From assembly GCA_910586715.1 (NCBI GenBank), contig CAJUJG010000001.1, positions 218,387 to 232,761 on the forward strand: DNA of 14,375 nucleotides, in the 5' to 3' direction. The notes beneath the pieces are model-generated. The model was given only the letters and a program-made list of their open reading frames with translations, searched no databases and had not been told where the DNA came from. The translations under genes were made by a program, and so were the position numbers. How positions within the stretch are numbered: the first letter of the stretch is position 1; every line of letters starts with the position of its first letter. The DNA is from an uncultured Lachnospiraceae bacterium. Lineage in GTDB: Bacteria; Bacillota; Clostridia; Lachnospirales; Lachnospiraceae. Positions 5,751 to 12,294 of this stretch are shown piece after piece.

Positions 5751-6464
5751 TTAGCTGAATTTATCCATGTCTTCCTTCAGGAACTTAAACTCACGGTACC
5801 GCAGAGGGGAGATATGGAGCTGTGCATAGCTCTGCATAACGACACTCAGCGGCATAACGGCAGAAACAAACTTAAAGTTTGCAATGCCGTTTTTATTTAC
5901 GCGTTCAAACTCCTCATACGGCTCCAAAAGCTGCTTTAGCGCCGTGATATCCTCGTCAATATCAATACGGGTATTGTCAAGCAGGTGGAGCGCAGTTTTG
6001 CCCTTGTCCCAAATCGCGTACTCAATCTCGTCTTTTGGCACGTCAATTGGCGCCCCGTTCTGATGAATGGTGATTACCGCAACAAAGCCTCGCACATTTT
6101 CGTCGCCAAGCGCTAGAAACTGCGGAAGCGGCTCAGGGATATAGGGCTTTTTTGCATGCACCACAAACTCGGGAAGATTCGGTATTTGCGTATAATTGAT
6201 TTTGGAGGAATACAAAACAAGCGGCGCACTGTAATGCATTTCCACCAGTTCCCCGATAATATATTCCACTGTTCCATGCTCAAGACACATGTCCATAAAA
6301 ATCAGATTATATTTCAGGGGATTAATGAGAAAATGTTTTTTGTCACCATAGGAATCCACATACAAAACGTTTGGAGTGCCCCTGCGCTTGTCCGATTCGC
6401 GCGATAACAGGCGCTCAAGATGTTTTCTGTCAGCTACATTATCATCACATATTGCAACATGCAT
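5751..6464 (-). CDS. LytTR-family response regulator (AgrA/VirR type), orphan
   Basis: A 237-aa cytosolic two-component regulator. The N-terminal receiver domain keeps the acidic pair Asp7-Asp8, phosphoacceptor Asp58 (IFMDMCLEHG), Ser86 and the Lys106-Pro107 dyad, so phosphorylation should be possible. The C-terminal part (about residues 125-237) looks like a divergent LytTR DNA-binding domain: EFERVNKNGIANFKFV fills the place of the usual RiHRSyiVNl motif. No histidine kinase is encoded in the window. Translation starts at the ATG at 6464 with AGAGGTG about 9 nt upstream. Its stop codon lies in the right-hand direct repeat (TTAGCTG) flanking the element. Targets are unknown. Confidence 0.85.
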   Translation of the reverse strand: MHVAICDDNVADRKHLERLLSRESDKRRGTPNVLYVDSYGDKKHFLINPLKYNLIFMDMCLEHGTVEYIIGELVEMHYSAPLVLYSSKINYTQIPNLPEFVVHAKKPYIPEPLPQFLALGDENVRGFVAVITIHQNGAPIDVPKDEIEYAIWDKGKTALHLLDNTRIDIDEDITALKQLLEPYEEFERVNKNGIANFKFVSAVMPLSVVMQSYAQLHISPLRYREFKFLKEDMDKFS

Positions 6465-6551
6465 GGTTCATTACACCTCTTTTGCATTATATAGTATCAA
6501 AATTCTAAAAGAACTATTCTTATTCTATCACAATATGGTAAAAATGAACAG

Positions 6552-6599
6552 AAAAAAGTCTCCATTACATTCTCACATAATGGAAAACTGTAACGGAGA
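6552..6599 (-). terminator. Intrinsic terminator of the argG-DUF1294 transcript
   Basis: Read on the minus strand: TCTCCGTTAC (6599-6590) pairs with GTAATGGAGA (6568-6559) with one G-T pair, then a C and six T residues (6557-6552). The upstream arm overlaps the last codons of the DUF1294 gene. Confidence 0.8.
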
Positions 6600-6866
6600 G
6601 TTTGCAATACAAAATACCAGCGCCACCTGTAAAATCAGGATCAGCGGCAGTCCGTACACGAAATACCAGTGCCGTGTTTTATGGTGAAACACCCGCATAC
6701 CGATAATCGTGCCGACGCTGCCGCCAATCAGGGCAATGACAAAAAAGGTGTACTCCGGAATCCGCCAAAGCTTTTTCACCGCCTTGTGCTTGTCAATGCC
6801 CATCATCGCGAAACCAATCAGGTTCATCAGCGCCAAATATCCTGCAATAATACTAATCACAACCAT
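6573..6866 (-). CDS. DUF1294 family small membrane protein
   Basis: A 97-aa integral membrane protein of the DUF1294 family, function unknown. Three hydrophobic segments are visible (about residues 3-20, 38-56 and 70-92). Family marks are MGIDKHKA (22-29), WRIPE (34-38), GGSVGTIIGM (48-57) and FHHKTRHWYF (60-69). It starts 5 nt after the argG stop, and its AAGGAAC ribosome binding site lies inside the argG 3' end. It is therefore almost certainly co-transcribed and probably translationally coupled with argG. A terminator overlaps its stop. The link to arginine synthesis is positional only. Confidence 0.9.
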   Translation of the reverse strand: MVVISIIAGYLALMNLIGFAMMGIDKHKAVKKLWRIPEYTFFVIALIGGSVGTIIGMRVFHHKTRHWYFVYGLPLILILQVALVFCIANSPLQFSIM

Positions 6867-6871
6867 AGAAA

Positions 6872-8089
6872 TTAAAGTTCCTTCTGCTCCTGCATTTTCA
6901 TCGCGCGTACCTTGCAGGAAAGTCCGAAGAGATTGATAAAGCCTTCCGCATCATGATGATTATACAAATCACCTGTCTTAAACGAAGCAATGCTCTCGTT
7001 GTAAAGCGAATACGGGCTTGTCTCGCCTGCCTTAATAATGTTCCCCTTGTAAAGCTTAAACTTCACTTCACCTGTCACATATTCCTGCGTTTTCTCAACA
7101 AATGCCTGAATCGCCTCACGCTTCGGTGTAAACCACTTTCCTTCGTAAACGGTATCGGCAAGTTTATTGCCCATTTCCTTCTTCAGCGTATATGTATCAC
7201 GGTCCAAAATCAGCTCCTCAAGCTGCTGATGTGCTTCCATAAGGATTGTTCCGCCCGGTGTCTCGTAAACGCCGCGCGACTTCATGCCGACAACACGGTT
7301 TTCCACAATATCGACAATGCCGATGCCGTGTTTTCCGCCAAGTCTGTTTAACTCCCGGATAATATCGGAAACCTTCATTGATTTTCCGTTTACCGTCTTG
7401 GGAACGCCCTTTTCAAACGTCATGGTGACATACTCGCCTTCCTCAGGCGCTTTCTCCGGCGTCGTGCCAAGTACGAGCAAATGTTCAAAATTCGGTTCGT
7501 TTGCAGGGTCTTCCAGTTCCAGTCCCTCATGGCTGATATGCCAAATGTTCCTGTCGCGGCTGTAAGATGAATCTGCCGAGAACGGAAGGTGAATCCCGTG
7601 TGCTTTACAGTATTCGATTTCCGACTCGCGCGAATCCATTGTCCACTTGTCGTTTCTCCAAGCGGCAATAATTTTAAGATCGGGCGCAAGCGCCTTGATG
7701 CCAAGCTCAAAACGGATTTGGTCATTGCCCTTTCCTGTCGCGCCGTGGCAGATTGCCGTTGCGCCTTCTTTTCTTGCAATCTCAACAAGCTTCTTTGCAA
7801 TCAGGGGACGCGCCATGGAAGTTCCTAAGAGATATTTATTCTCATAAACCGCGTTTGCCTGTACGCAGGGAACGATATATTCGTCACAGAACTCGTCCAC
7901 AACATTTTCAATGTAAAGCTTCTCGGCGCCGCAGGATTTAGCACGTTCCTCAAGCCCGTCAAGCTCGTCCTCCTGTCCGCAGTCCACGCACACACAGATA
8001 ACCTCGTAATCGAAGTTTTCCTTTAGCCAGGGAATAATTGCAGTCGTATCAAGACCGCCGGAATAAGCAAGTACAACCTTTTCTTTCAT
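6872..8089 (-). CDS. argG: Argininosuccinate synthase
   Basis: A 405-aa cytosolic enzyme that condenses citrulline and aspartate with ATP to argininosuccinate, the penultimate step of arginine synthesis. The N-type PP-loop motif AYSGGLDTT (residues 8-16) is intact. Other conserved stretches are YLLGTSMARPLIAKK, CHGATGKGNDQIRFE and ENRVVGMKSRGVYETPGG. Length is normal. The ATG at 8089 has AAAGGAG 9 nt upstream. argH, often adjacent, is absent; instead a DUF1294 gene follows. Transcription probably starts from the minus-strand promoter at 8143-8171, next to an ARG-box-like site at 8173-8186, so arginine repression through ArgR/AhrC is likely. Confidence 0.98.
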   Translation of the reverse strand: MKEKVVLAYSGGLDTTAIIPWLKENFDYEVICVCVDCGQEDELDGLEERAKSCGAEKLYIENVVDEFCDEYIVPCVQANAVYENKYLLGTSMARPLIAKKLVEIARKEGATAICHGATGKGNDQIRFELGIKALAPDLKIIAAWRNDKWTMDSRESEIEYCKAHGIHLPFSADSSYSRDRNIWHISHEGLELEDPANEPNFEHLLVLGTTPEKAPEEGEYVTMTFEKGVPKTVNGKSMKVSDIIRELNRLGGKHGIGIVDIVENRVVGMKSRGVYETPGGTILMEAHQQLEELILDRDTYTLKKEMGNKLADTVYEGKWFTPKREAIQAFVEKTQEYVTGEVKFKLYKGNIIKAGETSPYSLYNESIASFKTGDLYNHHDAEGFINLFGLSCKVRAMKMQEQKEL

Positions 8090-8142
8090 ATTAAAAATCT
8101 CCTTTTTATGATATATTTGGATTTGTTTTTTGCATTAAGTCT

Positions 8143-8171
8143 AATATACATCATTACACTGGAGAAATCAA
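8143..8171 (-). promoter_or_regulatory. Sigma-A-like promoter for argG
   Basis: Read on the minus strand: TTGATT (8171-8166), a 17-nt spacer, then TATATT (8148-8143). The predicted start is about 45 nt before the argG ATG. ARG-type half-sites TGCAT (8131-8135) and ATACA (8146-8150) surround the -10, but at non-standard spacing. Confidence 0.65.
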
Positions 8172-8172
8172 G

Positions 8173-8186
8173 TGAAAAAATATACA
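8173..8186. promoter_or_regulatory. ARG-box-like operator between the divergent promoters
   Basis: TGAAA-AAAT-ATACA, a 5+4+5 arrangement matching the ArgR/AhrC pattern TGAAT-N4-ATTCA at 8 of 10 half-site positions. It lies one base from the argG -35 and 8 bp from the -35 of the divergent promoter, so a bound repressor could act on both. Confidence 0.5.
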
Positions 8187-8193
8187 TTTTATC

Positions 8194-8221
8194 TTGACAA
8201 AAACAAATAAAAGCGTAAAAT
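8194..8221 (+). promoter_or_regulatory. Sigma-A-like promoter for the GNAT-argJBD operon
   Basis: TTGACA (8194-8199), a 16-nt spacer, then TAAAAT (8216-8221). The predicted start near 8228 leaves a leader of about 140 nt before the GNAT gene. Two ARG-box-like sites follow immediately downstream, where a bound repressor would block initiation or elongation. Confidence 0.62.
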
Positions 8222-8235
8222 ATAAACAATATAAA

Positions 8236-8248
8236 TGCATAATATTCA
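8236..8248. promoter_or_regulatory. ARG-box-like operator (13-bp variant)
   Basis: TGCAT-AAT-ATTCA, with both half-sites near consensus but a 3-bp instead of 4-bp centre. Its midpoint is about 21 bp from the next box, two helical turns, the usual spacing of paired ARG boxes. Confidence 0.5.
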
Positions 8249-8256
8249 CAAATTAA

Positions 8257-8270
8257 TGCATAAAAATACA
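8257..8270. promoter_or_regulatory. ARG-box-like operator (14-bp, close to AhrC consensus)
   Basis: TGCAT-AAAA-ATACA has the 5+4+5 layout and closely matches the B. subtilis ARG box centre TGAATAAAAATKCA. It is the best of the three sites and pairs with 8236-8248. Confidence 0.6.
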
Positions 8271-8370
8271 TTATACAAAATTGGGCGCAGCAAAATAAAA
8301 GGGTTGTAATTTCACCCCGAATAAACTATCATATAAAATAGTGCAAAACGAAGAGAGGACGATACACCAA

Positions 8371-8814
8371 ATGATAAGGGCGATGACAATAGAAGATTAT
8401 GAACAGGTACGGAATTTGTGGATGCAGATTAAAGGCTTTGCAATCAGAAGCATTGACGACTCGTGTGAGGGTGTAGCGCGCTTTTTGGAACGAAATCCCG
8501 GCACAAGCGTGGTTGCGGTGGAGGACGGGACAGTTGTAGGCGCAATTCTTTGCGGTCACGATGGCAGACGCGGCTGTCTGTACCACGTGTGTGTGGCGCC
8601 CGATTACAGAAGGCGCGGCATCGGCAAGGCGATGGTCGTTTTTTGCATGGACGCGCTCAAGAAAGAGCATATCAATAAGGTCAGCCTGATTGCATTTACC
8701 AAAAACGACATCGGAAACGCGTTTTGGCACAATGTCGGGTGGGTGCAGAGAGAAGATTTAAATTATTATGACTTCGTATTAAATAGAGAAAATATAGAGG
8801 CGTTTAATCAATAG
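8371..8814 (+). CDS. GNAT family N-acetyltransferase, first gene of the arg operon
   Basis: A 147-aa GCN5-related acetyltransferase that should transfer acetyl from acetyl-CoA to an amine; the substrate is not determinable. The CoA-binding motif A is YRRRGIGK (residues 79-86), after the beta-4 strand CLYHVCVAPD. The N-terminus MIRAMTIEDYEQV is typical, which supports ATG at 8371 over GTG at 8341 or ATG at 8383; GAGAGG lies 12 nt upstream. It is the first gene after the ARG boxes and is 51 nt before argJ, so it is likely arginine regulated. A role as N-acetylglutamate synthase is possible but unproven, since ArgJ may already supply acetylglutamate. Confidence 0.9.
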   Translation: MIRAMTIEDYEQVRNLWMQIKGFAIRSIDDSCEGVARFLERNPGTSVVAVEDGTVVGAILCGHDGRRGCLYHVCVAPDYRRRGIGKAMVVFCMDALKKEHINKVSLIAFTKNDIGNAFWHNVGWVQREDLNYYDFVLNRENIEAFNQ

Positions 8815-8865
8815 AAAAGCAGTAAGATATGGCACGCGAAAGCGGAAAGGAGCAAGGTTATTCAT

Positions 8866-10089
8866 ATGGAACAGATAAAAGGCGGCGTGACTGCGGCGCA
8901 CGGTTTTGAGGCGGCAGGCACGGAGGCAAATATCAAATATCAGGGAAGAATGGACATGGCGCTCATATACAGCAGCGCACCGTGTACTGTGGCAGGGACA
9001 TTTACGACAAACGTGGTGAAGGCGGCTCCCGTGCTTTGGGATCAGCAGATTGTGGAGAACAGCCCGTATGCGCAGGCGGTCGTTGTGAACGCGGGCATTG
9101 CGAATGCATGTACGGGAAAGCAGGGCATGGATTACTGCGCCGAGGAGGCAAAAAAAGCGGCGGCGCTTTTGAATATACCGGAAAATGCCGTGCTTGTAGG
9201 CTCTACGGGCGTTATCGGAAAACAGCTTCCGATGGACAGGATTTGCGCCGGCATCGAAAAGCTTGCGGCGGCAAAGGACGGTTCGATTGAGGCGGGAACG
9301 ACGGCATCAAAGGCGATTATGACCACCGATACAATCAATAAGGAAATTGCGGTGACAATAGAGCTTGACGGCAAAATCGTGACGGTAGGCGGAATGAGCA
9401 AGGGTTCGGGAATGATACATCCAAACATGTGTACGATGCTTGCGTATATTACAACGGATGTGGCAATCAGCAAAAAAATGCTGCAGGAGGCGCTTAGTAC
9501 AAGCGTTGTTGATACGTTCAACATGATTTCCGTTGACGGCGACACTTCGACAAACGACACCTGCCTTGTGCTTGCAAACGGGCTTGCGGGAAATGAGGAA
9601 ATTACGGCAAAAGGTGAGGCGTACGACAAATTTTTGGAGGCGTTGAATTATGTAAACACATATCTTGCGCGGACAATGGCAGGCGACGGTGAGGGCGCAA
9701 CGGCGCTTTTTGAGACGGTGGTCTGCAATGCGGATACAAAGCAAAATGCCCGCACGCTTGCAAAGTCCGTTATCTGTTCGAGCCTTACAAAGGCTGCAAT
9801 ATACGGACACGACGCAAATTGGGGCAGAATTTTGTGTGCGCTCGGCTATTCGGGTGTACAGTTTGACCCGGAAAATGTAACGCTTTATTTTGAAAGCAAG
9901 GCAGGAAAACTGAAGATTTATGAAAACGGTTTGGATGTCGGATACAGTGAGGAAGAAGCAACGAAAATTTTGTCGGAGCCTGAAGTAACCGTGCTTGTCG
10001 ATATGCATATGGGCAGTGAATCCGCGACGGCGTGGGGCTGCGATTTGACTTATGACTATGTGAAAATTAATGCGGATTACCGAAGTTAG
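8866..10089 (+). CDS. argJ: Glutamate N-acetyltransferase / ornithine acetyltransferase
   Basis: A 407-aa ArgJ, which moves the acetyl group from N-acetylornithine to glutamate and so recycles it; bifunctional members also use acetyl-CoA. Like the family it should self-cleave before the nucleophilic threonine. The motif is KGSGMIHPNM-C189-T190-ML, so the residue before Thr190 is Cys rather than the common Ala. The oxyanion-hole segment GSTGVIG (residues 112-118) and NAGIANACTG (75-84) are intact, and the length is normal. GGAAAGGAG and a closer AAGG precede the ATG at 8866. argB follows after 32 nt. Mono- versus bifunctionality cannot be read from sequence by eye. Confidence 0.97.
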   Translation: MEQIKGGVTAAHGFEAAGTEANIKYQGRMDMALIYSSAPCTVAGTFTTNVVKAAPVLWDQQIVENSPYAQAVVVNAGIANACTGKQGMDYCAEEAKKAAALLNIPENAVLVGSTGVIGKQLPMDRICAGIEKLAAAKDGSIEAGTTASKAIMTTDTINKEIAVTIELDGKIVTVGGMSKGSGMIHPNMCTMLAYITTDVAISKKMLQEALSTSVVDTFNMISVDGDTSTNDTCLVLANGLAGNEEITAKGEAYDKFLEALNYVNTYLARTMAGDGEGATALFETVVCNADTKQNARTLAKSVICSSLTKAAIYGHDANWGRILCALGYSGVQFDPENVTLYFESKAGKLKIYENGLDVGYSEEEATKILSEPEVTVLVDMHMGSESATAWGCDLTYDYVKINADYRS

Positions 10090-10121
10090 GACAAAAAGAC
10101 CACCAGGAAAGGAATAGTATA

Positions 10122-11027
10122 ATGAAAGAACAGGATATGAACAAAATTCTCTCCAAGGCGGAGGTGCTGATTGAGGCGCTTCCCTACATACAGAAATTTA
10201 ACAGAAAGTATATTGTCGTAAAATACGGCGGCAGCGCGATGAGCAACGAGGAGCTGCAAAGAAACGTGATAAAAGACGTAACGCTTTTAAAGCTTGTCGG
10301 TTTTAAGCCGATTATCGTACACGGCGGCGGCAAGGAAATCAGCCGCTGGGTGGAAAAGACCGGAAAAGAGGCAAAGTTTGTGAACGGCTTGCGCGTGACG
10401 GACGCGGAGACGATGGAAATAGCCGAAATGGTTTTAAATAAGGTAAACAAAAGTTTGGTTACAATGGTTCAGGAGCTTGGCGTGAAAGCGGTCGGCATCA
10501 GCGGCAAGGACGGCGGACTGCTAAAGGTTGACCGGAAATATCCCGACGGTCAGGACATCGGCTTTGTCGGGGATATTAAAGAGGTCAATCCGAAGGTGCT
10601 GTTTGATTTAATTGAAAAGGATTTTCTTCCAATCGTAGCGCCAATCGGGCTTGATGACCATTTTCAGACCTACAATATCAACGCGGACGACGCGGCATGC
10701 GCCATAGCAAAAGCAGTTGGTGCGGAGAAGCTGGCATTCCTGACGGATATTGAAGGGCTTTACAAGGACATCAACGATAAGAGCTCCTTTATCTCAAGGA
10801 TTTCCGCATCACAGGCGGATACGCTGATTGAAGAAGGATTTATCGGCGGCGGAATGCTGCCGAAGCTTGGCAACTGCACAAGTGCGATTAAAAACGGCGT
10901 AAACCGCGTGCATATTTTGGACGGACGCATTCCTCACTGCCTGCTTTTGGAAATCTTTACAAGAAACGGCATCGGAACGGCAATCGTGCAGGACGGCGAT
11001 CTTGAGAAAATGGAAATGGGCGAATAG
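10122..11027 (+). CDS. argB: Acetylglutamate kinase
   Basis: A 301-aa amino-acid kinase that phosphorylates N-acetylglutamate, step two of arginine synthesis. Motifs visible are VVKYGGSAM with Lys34, the nucleotide/substrate loop IIVHGGGKEIS (residues 65-74), YNINADDAACAIA and the C-terminal GGGMLPKL. The N-terminal helix before KYGG (residues 1-30, ALPYIQKFN) is the extension found in hexameric arginine-inhibited enzymes, so feedback inhibition by arginine is expected. It begins with ATG at 10122 after AGGAAAGGA. A 55-nt spacer with a 7-bp hairpin separates it from argD. Confidence 0.97.
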   Translation: MKEQDMNKILSKAEVLIEALPYIQKFNRKYIVVKYGGSAMSNEELQRNVIKDVTLLKLVGFKPIIVHGGGKEISRWVEKTGKEAKFVNGLRVTDAETMEIAEMVLNKVNKSLVTMVQELGVKAVGISGKDGGLLKVDRKYPDGQDIGFVGDIKEVNPKVLFDLIEKDFLPIVAPIGLDDHFQTYNINADDAACAIAKAVGAEKLAFLTDIEGLYKDINDKSSFISRISASQADTLIEEGFIGGGMLPKLGNCTSAIKNGVNRVHILDGRIPHCLLLEIFTRNGIGTAIVQDGDLEKMEMGE

Positions 11028-11035
11028 GAAGAAAC

Positions 11036-11055
11036 GTGAAAGTTAAATCTTTCAC
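11036..11055 (+). repeat. Intercistronic hairpin between argB and argD
   Basis: GTGAAAG (11036-11042) pairs perfectly with CTTTCAC (11049-11055) around TTAAAT. There is no T-run, so it is more likely an mRNA processing or stability element than a terminator. Confidence 0.45.
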
Positions 11056-11082
11056 AAGGCTGTGGTCAAATGGAGGTTAATT

Positions 11083-12267
11083 ATGAACATGAAAGAATAT
11101 ATCGACGAGGCGGAGGCGGCGCTGCTGCATACCTACAACCGCTATCAGATTGTGTGGGACAGGGGCGACGGAATGTACCTCTACGATATTGAGGGCAAAA
11201 AGTACCTTGATTTCGTGGCAGGGATTGCGGTGTTCGCGCTCGGATACAATCATAAAGCGTACAATGATGCATTAAAAGCACAGATTGACAAGGTGATTCA
11301 TACATCAAATTATTATTATAATATTCCGGCAATTGAGGCGGCAAAGAAGCTCAAAAAAATATCCGGCATGGGCAGGGTTTTCTTTACAAACAGCGGCGCA
11401 GAGGCAGTCGAGGGTGCGATTAAGGCGGCGAGAAAATATGCCTTTTTGCGCGACGGACACACGGATCACGAAATCATCGCAATGAACCATTCGTTCCACG
11501 GAAGAACTTTTGGAGCGCTTGCCGTAACGGGAAATCCGCATTACAGAGAAGCGTTTGAGCCGCTGATCGGAAATATAAGGTTTGCGGATTTTAATGATTT
11601 TGAGAGCGTAAAGGCACAGGTTACCGATAAAACGTGCGCGATTATTTTTGAGACGATACAGGGCGAGGGCGGCATTTATCCGGCAACGGAGGAGTTTATG
11701 AAAAACATCCGCGCGCTCTGCGATGAGAAGGATATTCTGCTTATTTTAGATGAAATCCAGTGCGGTATGGGCAGAACCGGAACAATGTATGCATGGCAGC
11801 GCTACGGTGTAAAGCCGGATATTATGACAACCGCAAAAGCGGTTGGGTGCGGCGTTCCCGTGGGCGCTTTTCTGATGACGGAGCACGTGGCAAAACAGTC
11901 GCTGACAAGCGGGGATCACGGTACGACCTACGGCGGAAATCCGCTTGCGTGCACGGCGATTTCTAAGGTGATTGATTTGTTTGAGGAGATGGACCTGTTG
12001 AAAAACGTAGAAGAAACAGGTGCATATCTGTATGAAAAGCTTGAGGAAATTACCGCAAGGCATGACTGTGTGAAGGCGCACAGGGGTGTTGGTCTGATGC
12101 AGGGCTTGGAGTGCGATTGTCCTGTCGGTGACATTATCAATCGTGCAGTTGAAAAAGGTTTGCTGTTAATTAACGCAGGGACGAACATTATTCGTTTTAT
12201 TCCGCCGTTGATTGTGTCAAAACAGGATATTGATGACATGACAGCGATACTGGACACCTGCTTTTAA
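11083..12267 (+). CDS. argD: Acetylornithine aminotransferase
   Basis: A 394-aa class III PLP aminotransferase that converts N-acetylglutamate semialdehyde and glutamate to N-acetylornithine. Seen: FTNSGAEAVEGAIKAARKY (PLP phosphate loop), SFHGRTFGAL, DEIQCGMGRTG with Asp223, TTAKAVGCGVPVGAF with the Schiff-base Lys252, and GDHGTTYGGNPLA. The start at 11083 has GGAGG 6 nt upstream; the longer frame from GTG at 11062 runs through that site and is rejected. It ends the recognisable arg genes here: argF does not follow. The next gene begins 27 nt after the stop with no terminator between. Confidence 0.96.
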   Translation: MNMKEYIDEAEAALLHTYNRYQIVWDRGDGMYLYDIEGKKYLDFVAGIAVFALGYNHKAYNDALKAQIDKVIHTSNYYYNIPAIEAAKKLKKISGMGRVFFTNSGAEAVEGAIKAARKYAFLRDGHTDHEIIAMNHSFHGRTFGALAVTGNPHYREAFEPLIGNIRFADFNDFESVKAQVTDKTCAIIFETIQGEGGIYPATEEFMKNIRALCDEKDILLILDEIQCGMGRTGTMYAWQRYGVKPDIMTTAKAVGCGVPVGAFLMTEHVAKQSLTSGDHGTTYGGNPLACTAISKVIDLFEEMDLLKNVEETGAYLYEKLEEITARHDCVKAHRGVGLMQGLECDCPVGDIINRAVEKGLLLINAGTNIIRFIPPLIVSKQDIDDMTAILDTCF

Positions 12268-12294
12268 GCAAACAATGAAAAATGGAGAAATTGA

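Noticed and set aside
6486..6514. TATAAT on the minus strand as promoter of the response regulator
   Set aside because: The predicted start (about 6479) would fall inside the ribosome binding site at 6474-6483, and the -35 is weak.
9307..10008. Open frame of 233 codons antisense to argJ
   Set aside because: Cys/Arg/His-rich low-quality translation within a certain argJ gene; no ribosome binding site or family resemblance.
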